Origin: Marinicella meishanensis
GTDB lineage: Bacteria > Pseudomonadota > Gammaproteobacteria > Xanthomonadales > Marinicellaceae
Length of the DNA stretch: 64,000 nucleotides
Direction: 5' to 3'
Assembly (NCBI RefSeq): GCF_019931145.1
Contig: NZ_JAIOUV010000009.1
Span: 124,001-188,000, forward strand
The translations under genes were made by a program, and so were the position numbers. Below are positions 57,442-64,000 of this stretch, one piece after another. The notes beneath the pieces were generated by a model. The model worked only from the letters and a program-made list of their open reading frames with translations. It ran no database searches and was not told where the DNA came from. Positions within the stretch are counted from its first letter, which is position 1; the number at the start of each line of letters is the position of its first letter.

Positions 57442-59736
57442 ATGATCTATCAGTTTGCTGACTTCACCTACGACCTCAAGCAACGGCAGTTGTTTCACGG
57501 TCAACAGGTGTTGGAACTCACCCGCAAAAACCACGCCTTACTGGGTCACTTACTGGCCCACCCCAAACGCTTGATTTCCCGTGATGAGTTGATTGATCAC
57601 GTGTGGGATGGCCGGGTGGTGACCAACAACACCATCGATCAATGCATCCTCAAACTGCGCAAGACCCTCAACCAAGCCGTGCCTGGAGAGTACATCGAAT
57701 CGGTTTATGGACAAGGCATCCGTTTCTTGCCCACCATCCATACCGCCGAGACTGTGGACGGTGTGGCTGCCAACCAATCAGGCTATCCGGTCTTTTGGGT
57801 GGGGCTGGCCGCTGCCTGTTTGGGCTTGCTGATCATGTGGCTGATTGATCGGTCTGGCGATGAGCTGCCTGCCACCAACCCCAACCCAGCGCTGGATGTG
57901 ATCAGCCAATCCAGCATCCAAGCCAGCCGCCAAACCAATCAATGGTTGGTGACAGGCTTGCGCGGCTATTTGGTGTACCAATTGAACCAACAAGCCGCCA
58001 TCACCGTCAACAGCGTCGACCTGCAAGCAGACAATCCACAGAGACATGATCTGTTGTTCACGGTGCAAACCGCGGATCCGCAAGCGTTGCAACTGGCCTT
58101 ACAGGTGCAGGCGCCCGCTGCCAACCCAGACCAAGCAGCCCAATATCAAATCAAGGCCCAATTGACGGTCAGTGATTTGGGGCTGGCCGCTGAAGACTTC
58201 CAAAGTCACCAGATCACCGAACTGTCGGCCCAATTGGTCTCATGGGTGCAACAACAGTTGGGCTTTGAGCAAACCGAGACCAGCCCTGTCAGCGACGTCT
58301 TCACCTCCGATGAATTTGCTTTGCAAAGTCACTTCCGGGCTCAACATGCCCAAGCCACCGGAGACAGCGAACAGGCCCTGAAATTCCTCGATGCCGCCCT
58401 GGAACAAGACCCCGAATTCAAAATGGCTTGGTATGAAAAAGCGGTGGCTTTGCGCCGCCAAGCCGACACCCGCAAAGCCCTGGCCGTGCTCAATGCCTTA
58501 CAAACCAATGACCCGTTCTTGGCCTACCGGGTGGCTTTGGTCAAAGCCCAATGCCTCGACAGCTTGGGTGACTTCAGTGCCGCCGAAATTGCTTATGGAC
58601 AAGCCTTGCAATGGGCCAGAGCCAACGGTCGTGACCGCCAAGTGGCTGCGGTGCTCATCAGCCAGGCCATTTTGTGGCGCAAAACGGGGCAATTTATAGC
58701 AGCCGAACAAGCCCTGCAACAAGCCATGGCGGTGACCGATGCCAACACCCAACCACAGCTGTATGGCACCATCATGAACACCTACGCCAAGCTGGCACGG
58801 GAAATGCACCAACCCGAATTGGCCATCGACAAGGCACAAGCAGCCATCAAGGCATTCCAACAATCGGGCGACTTGCGTTATCAGATGCAAGCCAAAACGG
58901 TGTTGGCCAGCATCCTGCGCCAACGCAACCAATGGACGCAGGCCGAACAATTGGTCAAAGAATCGCTGTTTCATGCCGAACAACTGCAGCACCGCCGCGG
59001 CATCAGTGACAACCGCACCAAACTGGCCCGTTTGTACCAACAAACCGGGCGTTTCCGCTTGGCCCATGACCAATGGCAACAGGTGTTGGCGATGAATGCC
59101 GAGCTGGAATTGTATGGCAACACCGCCGATGCCTATGTGTGGCTGCTGCGTTTGCATTTTGCCGAAAACAATTTGGCCCAGGCCGACATTGACCTGAAAA
59201 TGCTGCGCCAATTGGCCTTGGAACACCCCCGTGCCGAGATCCAAAATTTACTGCATGAGGCGGAGTTTTTGTTGGCCTTGAAGCTGGCCGATGTGGCGAC
59301 GGCCAGCACCCACCTGCGGCAATTGGCAATCATTGAACATGAACTGACTGAGGTGTATGCCGGCGACTTGGCCGCCGCCCAAGGCAAGCATGAGGCCGCG
59401 GAATTGCATTTTCTGGCCGCCCTCGACCAGCTTGAACCCACCGGTCGCTTGGACCAGATGGCCATGGTGTTGAATCGTTTGAACGCTTTGTACTTGGTCC
59501 ATCAACCGGACAAACTGGCTGCCAACCTGCACCGTACCGCCGCCACCCAACCGTTCATATATCCACTGCAAAAATACCAAGCCATGGCCGCGGCGGCAAC
59601 AGGCAAGCACATCGAAGCCTTGAGCCTGATGGAAGAACTGAAGCTCAAAGCCGGTGATTATTGGCAATACCCCGATCAACTGCTGATCGACCAGTGGCGC
59701 GAAGCCATCAAACTGGCTCCTGTCAACACCGATTGA
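57442..59736 (+). CDS. CadC-like membrane transcriptional regulator with TPR repeats
   Basis: A 764-residue protein with an N-terminal winged-helix DNA-binding domain (residues 1-100: FADFTYDLKQRQLF, LTRKNHALLGHLL, SRDELIDHVWDGRVV), a membrane helix at about 115-135, and a long periplasmic region with tetratricopeptide repeats. This is the ToxR/CadC layout, where the periplasmic part senses a condition. Start at 57442 because the domain begins there. It stands alone; the targets are not known. No cad genes are seen. Confidence 0.85.
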   Translation: MIYQFADFTYDLKQRQLFHGQQVLELTRKNHALLGHLLAHPKRLISRDELIDHVWDGRVVTNNTIDQCILKLRKTLNQAVPGEYIESVYGQGIRFLPTIHTAETVDGVAANQSGYPVFWVGLAAACLGLLIMWLIDRSGDELPATNPNPALDVISQSSIQASRQTNQWLVTGLRGYLVYQLNQQAAITVNSVDLQADNPQRHDLLFTVQTADPQALQLALQVQAPAANPDQAAQYQIKAQLTVSDLGLAAEDFQSHQITELSAQLVSWVQQQLGFEQTETSPVSDVFTSDEFALQSHFRAQHAQATGDSEQALKFLDAALEQDPEFKMAWYEKAVALRRQADTRKALAVLNALQTNDPFLAYRVALVKAQCLDSLGDFSAAEIAYGQALQWARANGRDRQVAAVLISQAILWRKTGQFIAAEQALQQAMAVTDANTQPQLYGTIMNTYAKLAREMHQPELAIDKAQAAIKAFQQSGDLRYQMQAKTVLASILRQRNQWTQAEQLVKESLFHAEQLQHRRGISDNRTKLARLYQQTGRFRLAHDQWQQVLAMNAELELYGNTADAYVWLLRLHFAENNLAQADIDLKMLRQLALEHPRAEIQNLLHEAEFLLALKLADVATASTHLRQLAIIEHELTEVYAGDLAAAQGKHEAAELHFLAALDQLEPTGRLDQMAMVLNRLNALYLVHQPDKLAANLHRTAATQPFIYPLQKYQAMAAAATGKHIEALSLMEELKLKAGDYWQYPDQLLIDQWREAIKLAPVNTD

Positions 59737-59743
59737 ATATCGG

Positions 59744-59767
59744 CTAAGGCCTGTTAAGAGGTCCTGG
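59744..59767. repeat. 24-bp imperfect palindrome related to the 62498 element ends
   Basis: CTAAGGCCTGTTAAGAGGTCC then TGG agrees at 20 of 24 positions with the palindrome formed by fusing both ends of the 62498-62769 element. It lies between two convergent genes (stops at 59736 and 59770). Confidence 0.5.
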
Positions 59768-59769
59768 TA

Positions 59770-61173
59770 TTATTCTTCTGGAGTGGCGGCCAATCGCACA
59801 AAATTACCTTCATGCCCTTGGTAATACAACTGCCCTTGATGCCGATAAAACCCCATGGTGGCCGTGGTTTCATGGGGGCGCCTGAAGTGTTGAGTGCTCA
59901 CCGGTAACAGTTCACGGCTTGGCCCACCGGACAACTGCGCGGTCAAGCCCTGACCCGAACGGCGAATGACCAAGGTCTGTGGTCGGCGGCCAGTGAAGCG
60001 GCTGGTGACCGAGCGATAGCAGCCCACATAGGCCGCCAAAGTGGCACCATCCACCGGGTACAGCAGTGGCTTGGGAGGCGGTTGCAAACCCGCAATGAGC
60101 TGCGCTTCCAGCCGATCCACCATGGCATTCAAGGCGCGGTGGTTGAAGGCATTGATCATGATGAAATAAGCCTGCCCCGAAGCCGGGTGGAGGCCAAACC
60201 GGGTCAGGTAGCCATCGGCATCTCCACCATGTCCCCAAAAATCATGGCCCTGCACTTGCCATTGATAAACGCCCAAACCATAACCAAAGGTCAAACCATT
60301 GCGCGCCGCCAAGGTGGTGGTCGGTTGCCGCCAGCGTTGCCATTGTTTGGCACTGAGCCATGCGGGGTCCTCTCGCAACAAGGCTTGCAGCCAGCGAATC
60401 ATGTCCTGATTGTTGGTGTTGATGGCCGCAAAAGGGCGATAGATGTTGTGCCAAAACGGAATCGGGGTGACCCCATCGCGGTCATAACCGGTGATCAGGT
60501 GCTGCTTGATTTCCTGGGTCAACAACACATCGCTGTGCGTCATCTGCAGGGGCTTGAACACCTGCTGCTGCATCAAGGCTTCGTAAGTCTGCTTCGCGGT
60601 CAATTCCAGGGCCAGGCCAAACAGACCATAACCGACATTGCTGTATGAGGCATGCAAGCCGGGAGCCCAGTGACTGCGGTGATCGCCCAAACCCAATTCA
60701 AATCGAGGCTGCAAAGGGCCGTCACCGGGGGTGTTGTGGTCCCATTCGGCTTTTAACAAATCACCCAAGCCGGCGCTGTGTTCCAACAAATGTGCCAGGC
60801 TGATGGGGCTGTCAGCATGGCCGTTGGTTATGTATGGGCTGAGGCCATAGTCGGCCACCGGTGCGTGCAAGTCGAGTTGACCAGTGGCCTGTAGCCGCAG
60901 GGCCAACAGGCCAGCGAAAGACTTGCTGATGGAGCCGATGCGGTAGCGGGACTGTGGACCCAAAGCTTGTTGACTGCGGTGATCGGCCACCCCCAGGTAA
61001 TGGTCGAGCAGCACCTGATCGGCCGTGACCCAGACCACGGCCGCGGCAGCGATGTCGTGTTGTTGGCGCAAGCGGTCAATGTCCGCCAACAGGTTGGGCT
61101 TGGCGGCACCCGACAGTGGCCAAAGCCAACAGCACAGGCCACACAGCTTGGTAAACCGAAGGAATTCAAACAT
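59770..61173 (-). CDS. Class C beta-lactamase-fold serine hydrolase
   Basis: A 467-residue secreted serine hydrolase: signal peptide (LCGLCCWLWPLSGAA), SxxK motif in SISKSF, YSNVGY as the second element, and HGGDADG as the third. A C-terminal extension from about residue 340 forms a lipocalin-like or beta-domain of DUF3471 kind. It may be a peptidase, esterase or penicillin-interactive protein. It ends just beyond the palindrome at 59744-59767. Confidence 0.85.
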   Translation of the reverse strand: MFEFLRFTKLCGLCCWLWPLSGAAKPNLLADIDRLRQQHDIAAAAVVWVTADQVLLDHYLGVADHRSQQALGPQSRYRIGSISKSFAGLLALRLQATGQLDLHAPVADYGLSPYITNGHADSPISLAHLLEHSAGLGDLLKAEWDHNTPGDGPLQPRFELGLGDHRSHWAPGLHASYSNVGYGLFGLALELTAKQTYEALMQQQVFKPLQMTHSDVLLTQEIKQHLITGYDRDGVTPIPFWHNIYRPFAAINTNNQDMIRWLQALLREDPAWLSAKQWQRWRQPTTTLAARNGLTFGYGLGVYQWQVQGHDFWGHGGDADGYLTRFGLHPASGQAYFIMINAFNHRALNAMVDRLEAQLIAGLQPPPKPLLYPVDGATLAAYVGCYRSVTSRFTGRRPQTLVIRRSGQGLTAQLSGGPSRELLPVSTQHFRRPHETTATMGFYRHQGQLYYQGHEGNFVRLAATPEE

Positions 61174-61255
61174 GCAAATAATGTCGCATGTCTTGGCAGT
61201 GACATCAAGGGCAGGCTACAATAATCTGCATGAACATGCCGTCCAAGCCACAACC

Positions 61256-62491
61256 ATGAACCGGGCCCTGATCCTGGTCCTTGATTCTTTGGGCATCGGT
61301 GCCAGTGCCGATGCCCCAGCCTATGGTGACGATGGGGCCAACACCCTGGGCCACATCGCCCAGGCCTGCGCCCAAGGCCAGGCCGATGTCGCAGGTGGTC
61401 GCTCAGGTCCCTTGCGCATACCCAACTTGAACCGTCTGGGTTTGGCCGCGGCACAAACCGCCAGCAGCGGCTCCGAACTGGCCGGCCAAGCCAGCCATGT
61501 GGTCACCGCGGCCTATGGTTATGCCATAGAGCAAAGCCGGGACAAAGACACCCCCAGTGGACACTGGGAAATGGCCGGCGTGCCGGTGCCGTTCAAATGG
61601 GGCACCTTCCCCACCACGGTGCCGTGTTTTCCTGAACGCTTGATTGATGAGTTGATCAAACGCGCCAAATTACCCGGAATTTTGGGCAATTGCCACGCCT
61701 CAGGCACCGAAATCATCCAGCGCCTGGGGGCCGAACACATCCGCACCGGTCGCCCCATCTGTTACACTTCGGCCGATTCGGTGTTTCAGATTGCCGCCCA
61801 CGAGACCCATTTTGGCTTGGATCGGCTGCTGGACGTGTCCCAAATCGCCAAACAATTGGTCGATGAATGGAACATCACCCGGGTCATCGCCAGACCTTTC
61901 GTCGGTGATGATGCCGCCACTTTTCAACGCACCGCCAATCGCAAAGATTTCACCACCCCACCGATCGCCCCCACCTTGCTCGACCACCTGCAACAAGCTG
62001 GCGGTACGGTGGTATCGGTGGGCAAGATTGCCGACATTTTTGCCGGTCGTGGCATCACCGAACAGATCAAAGCCAAAGACAACATGGCTCTGTTTGATGC
62101 CATGTTGCAGCGCTTTGCCACCGCCGTTGATAACACCTTGTTGTTTGTGAATTTTGTCGATTTTGACAGCCATTATGGCCATCGTCGTGACGTGGTGGGT
62201 TACGCCCAGGCCTTGGAAGCTTTTGATCAGCGGTTGCCTGAACTGGAAGCCATGATGCAAGCCGGTGACGTGGCATTGATCACCGCCGATCACGGTTGTG
62301 ACCCCACCTTCCCCGGCTCAGACCACACCCGCGAACACGTCCCCGTGCTGTTTTTTGGGCCCGACATCAAGGGCCAAAACATCGGCCCCAGAAAATCGTT
62401 TGCAGACATGGGACAAACCCTGGCCAAACACTTTCACTTGCCTGCCTTGCCCCATGGGGTCGCAGTCAATTGGCAGAGAAGGTCCTGTTAA
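61256..62491 (+). CDS. deoB: Phosphopentomutase
   Basis: A 411-residue metalloenzyme of the alkaline-phosphatase superfamily that converts ribose-1-phosphate and deoxyribose-1-phosphate to the 5-phosphates. Motifs: DSLGIGASADAPAYGDDGAN, DTPSGHWEM with the phosphorylated threonine, and TADHGCDPTFPGSDHTREH. The ATG at 61256 begins the conserved protein; the longer frame runs over the neighbouring antisense gene. Its stop lies inside a palindrome at 62478-62501. Confidence 0.95.
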   Translation: MNRALILVLDSLGIGASADAPAYGDDGANTLGHIAQACAQGQADVAGGRSGPLRIPNLNRLGLAAAQTASSGSELAGQASHVVTAAYGYAIEQSRDKDTPSGHWEMAGVPVPFKWGTFPTTVPCFPERLIDELIKRAKLPGILGNCHASGTEIIQRLGAEHIRTGRPICYTSADSVFQIAAHETHFGLDRLLDVSQIAKQLVDEWNITRVIARPFVGDDAATFQRTANRKDFTTPPIAPTLLDHLQQAGGTVVSVGKIADIFAGRGITEQIKAKDNMALFDAMLQRFATAVDNTLLFVNFVDFDSHYGHRRDVVGYAQALEAFDQRLPELEAMMQAGDVALITADHGCDPTFPGSDHTREHVPVLFFGPDIKGQNIGPRKSFADMGQTLAKHFHLPALPHGVAVNWQRRSC

Positions 62492-62501
62492 TAGGACCTA
62501 G
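62478..62501. repeat. 24-bp imperfect palindrome covering the deoB stop
   Basis: GGTCC-N8-GGACC is embedded in a segment agreeing at 19 of 24 positions with the fused ends of the adjacent element. The last deoB codons (Ser-Cys-stop) are encoded by it. Confidence 0.5.
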
Positions 62502-62769
62502 GACCTGTTAACACCAACTGAAAGACCACTGTTCAGGCTGCAAAGGTCACACCCTGCGTTGCTCACCGCTCGATTGGAATGACCAAACCACGCGATTCGC
62601 GCCTTAATTGTGACCTTTGCAGCCTGAACCCATGGGGCTGGGTCGTATTTTTCATCCCTCAGCGTTATTCACTCGTTCATGTGGAGTGACCACACCTCAC
62701 GACTGATGCCTTGATGGCTGAAAAATACGATCCAGCAGTCGCCTTTCAGTTGGTGTTAACAGGTCCTAG
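62498..62769. repeat. 272-bp nested inverted-repeat element with two internal hairpins
   Basis: Outer arms 62498-62524 and 62743-62769 are perfect 27-bp reverse complements. Inside are two side-by-side hairpins: 62531-62551 with 62609-62629 (21 bp, perfect) and 62638-62660 with 62713-62735 (20 of 23). Their loops (57 and 52 nt) are similar to each other (shared blocks GCGTT, TCAC, TGACCA, ACC, CGA, GCCTT). No ORF is present. The left end touches deoB and the right arm contains the stop codon of the leftward Reeler-like gene. A MITE-like or structured-RNA element are the main readings. Confidence 0.8.
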
Positions 62770-63302
62770 TCAAAGGAATTGAGAAAGATCACATCACTTT
62801 CCGGGATGGCCAAGGCCGAGTTGTCATCGCGCACAAACCGATAAAAGTTTTGCGCGGCACCAGTGCCCGCGGCCCCTTCCAACACATAGCCCAAGACATA
62901 GACCGTGCCCACATAGTCACTGGGTGGAATCCAGAACAGGGTTTTGCTGGTCAAGCCCAAACGGTCTGAGTGGGTGATTGACATGGCCTGGCCATCACAG
63001 TCTCTGACCTGGGTGTCGGGTGAGAAGGTGCCGACTTTGTTGCCTTGTTCGTCCACCACGGTGAACATCAAACCCAAGAATGAATCGCCAGTGATGGTGA
63101 TTTCCACGTGCTCAAAAGGATTGTATGCAGTGACATTTGCGGTCAGCTGATAGGTGCCGGAATTGGGGTTGCGGGTGCGGTTCGTCATGCCGGTCACATT
63201 CGAGTAATCGGCAAACACATCACACACCGGAGCGCCGGTGGGTAAGCCATGGGCCGAGGTCATGAGCAATATGCTCAGCACGCTGATCAAGATTTTTTTC
63301 AT
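62766..63302 (-). CDS. Secreted Reeler-like domain protein
   Basis: A 178-residue protein with signal peptide (ILISVLSILLMTSAHG) and a domain resembling Reeler: PTGAPVCDVF, EHVEITITGDSFLGLMF, then MSITHSDRLGLTSKT and the FWIPPSDYVGTVYVL strand. It ends in VIFLNSFD, like the tags on other secreted proteins here. GGAG stands eight bases before the ATG at 63302. The TAG stop lies in the right arm of the repeat element. Confidence 0.75.
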   Translation of the reverse strand: MKKILISVLSILLMTSAHGLPTGAPVCDVFADYSNVTGMTNRTRNPNSGTYQLTANVTAYNPFEHVEITITGDSFLGLMFTVVDEQGNKVGTFSPDTQVRDCDGQAMSITHSDRLGLTSKTLFWIPPSDYVGTVYVLGYVLEGAAGTGAAQNFYRFVRDDNSALAIPESDVIFLNSFD

Positions 63303-63375
63303 GGTGAACTCCGTCTTTTTATCCCAGACTACCACACTCTTTTGAATTCTCGGTGAAACTGACTGAAAAAATGAC

Positions 63376-63996
63376 TCAAAACCAGCCGGGATTGAACAGC
63401 TGTTGAAAAAAGCGGCCAACCAGTCGCGGTTCCATCAGGATGGTCACCGCGATGCCATACAAGCCGCCGTATAAATGGGCACTGTGGTTGATGTTGTCAT
63501 TGTTGGCGTGGTGGGCTTTGAGGCTGTACCACACATAGCCGGCCGCAAACAAAATGGCCGGGATGGGAATGGCACCAAACAGGTACAACAACTCCCAGGG
63601 AAACAAAAAGATGAAGGCGAACAACACCGCTGACACCGCACCGGAGGCCCCCAGGCTCATGTAATTGCGGTCATCCTTGTGCTGCAAAAAGGAGGGGATC
63701 ATGGCCACCACAATGGCCCCCAGATAAAACACCACAAACCCCGCGCCACCCAAGAATTGTCGGTACACCCCTTCAATCACGGCACCAAAAAAATAAAAGG
63801 TGAACATATTGAACAGCAAGTGCATGCCATCGGCGTGGATGAAACCATGGGTGATGAAGCGCTCAATTTGCCCTTGTTTGATCGCCGGCGACCAAAAAAT
63901 CAAACGTTCCATGACACGGCGGTCTTGCCAGGCCAAATAAGAAATCAGGCAGGTGATGCCGATGATGATGAGGGTTTGGTTGAGGCCCATGTTCAT
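63376..63996 (-). CDS. Rhomboid intramembrane serine protease
   Basis: A 206-residue, six-helix rhomboid. The catalytic serine is in GASGAVSA and the histidine in HSAHLYGG, with HLLFNM earlier. It cleaves membrane-protein substrates. The start may be the ATG at 63996 or the one two codons later. The gene is complete in the window and reads leftwards. Confidence 0.9.
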   Translation of the reverse strand: MNMGLNQTLIIIGITCLISYLAWQDRRVMERLIFWSPAIKQGQIERFITHGFIHADGMHLLFNMFTFYFFGAVIEGVYRQFLGGAGFVVFYLGAIVVAMIPSFLQHKDDRNYMSLGASGAVSAVLFAFIFLFPWELLYLFGAIPIPAILFAAGYVWYSLKAHHANNDNINHSAHLYGGLYGIAVTILMEPRLVGRFFQQLFNPGWF

Positions 63997-64000
63997 AGCG

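Noticed and set aside
58498-59244. A 248-aa leftward open frame over the CadC-like gene
   Set aside because: Antisense shadow of TPR coding sequence; low-complexity Gly/Leu/Gln.
62498-62769. An insertion sequence
   Set aside because: It has terminal inverted repeats but is too short to encode a transposase and has no ORF.

Overview
The window is a chromosomal stretch of a moderately GC-rich gammaproteobacterium. It carries a proteobacterial housekeeping set (radA, sdaA, orn, rsgA, pilH, deoB, a complete ccmABCDEFGHI run), a methylcitrate-type acnD/prpF pair, and secreted proteins carrying short Phe-rich tags ending in GFE, DFE or SFD. Those tags and the mix of families recall Marinicella/Wenzhouxiangella-like bacteria, but this is a tentative placement by eye. 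No rRNA, tRNA, CRISPR array, integrase or insertion sequence was recognised.

Layout. 1-6.3 kb: the end of a DUF5916 outer-membrane-type protein, two AT-richer accessory genes (DUF1851-like, Nudix) flanked by three copies of one short hairpin, then radA-glutaredoxin, sdaA and a SIMPL protein. 6.4-11.5 kb: a leftward run with MipA/OmpV, DUF3019, response regulator and histidine kinase coupled by stop/start overlaps or short gaps, preceded by a lipoprotein, a small secreted protein and a TfoX C-terminal protein. 11.5-24.8 kb: a denitrification block with a porin, norC-norB-norQ-(membrane protein)-norD, a TonB receptor, a cytochrome cd1 nitrite reductase with an extra fused cytochrome c domain, and a DNR-type Crp/Fnr regulator. 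Four TTGAY-N4-RTCAA boxes, each with a -10-like hexamer about 31-32 bp downstream, tie the porin, norC, the receptor and nirS into one probable NO/low-oxygen regulon.

25.3-31.9 kb: an AT-rich leftward operon of ECF sigma factor, membrane anti-sigma-like protein, animal-type haem peroxidase homologue, a 185-aa protein of unknown family, and a 1068-aa secreted TPR-CHAT protease-like protein. It is the least explained cluster here and the best candidate for an undescribed system; base composition changes inside the anti-sigma-like gene. 32-41.3 kb: a sirtuin, a small helical protein, the ccm operon that would supply covalent haem attachment to NorC and NirS, and a 2-oxoglutarate oxygenase. 41.4-48.4 kb: pilH, orn, rsgA, a Zn-ribbon Nudix enzyme overlapping a persulfide-dioxygenase-like metallohydrolase, an S4 protein, a deacetylase, a secreted metalloprotease, and a TSUP permease.

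48.4-64 kb: prpF and acnD separated by an inserted AraC regulator and CPBP protease, a secreted beta-helix protein, a DUF3592 protein, a CadC-like membrane regulator with TPRs, a class C beta-lactamase-fold hydrolase, deoB, a Reeler-like secreted protein and a rhomboid protease. Between deoB and the Reeler-like gene lies a 272-bp nested inverted-repeat element with two internal hairpins; shorter palindromes matching its ends occur at 59744-59767 and 62478-62501.

Functional logic: nitrite to NO (NirS) to N2O (NorBC) under DNR control, supported by ccm and probably by iron/haem import. The d1-haem synthesis genes, nitrate reductase and nitrous oxide reductase are not in this window.
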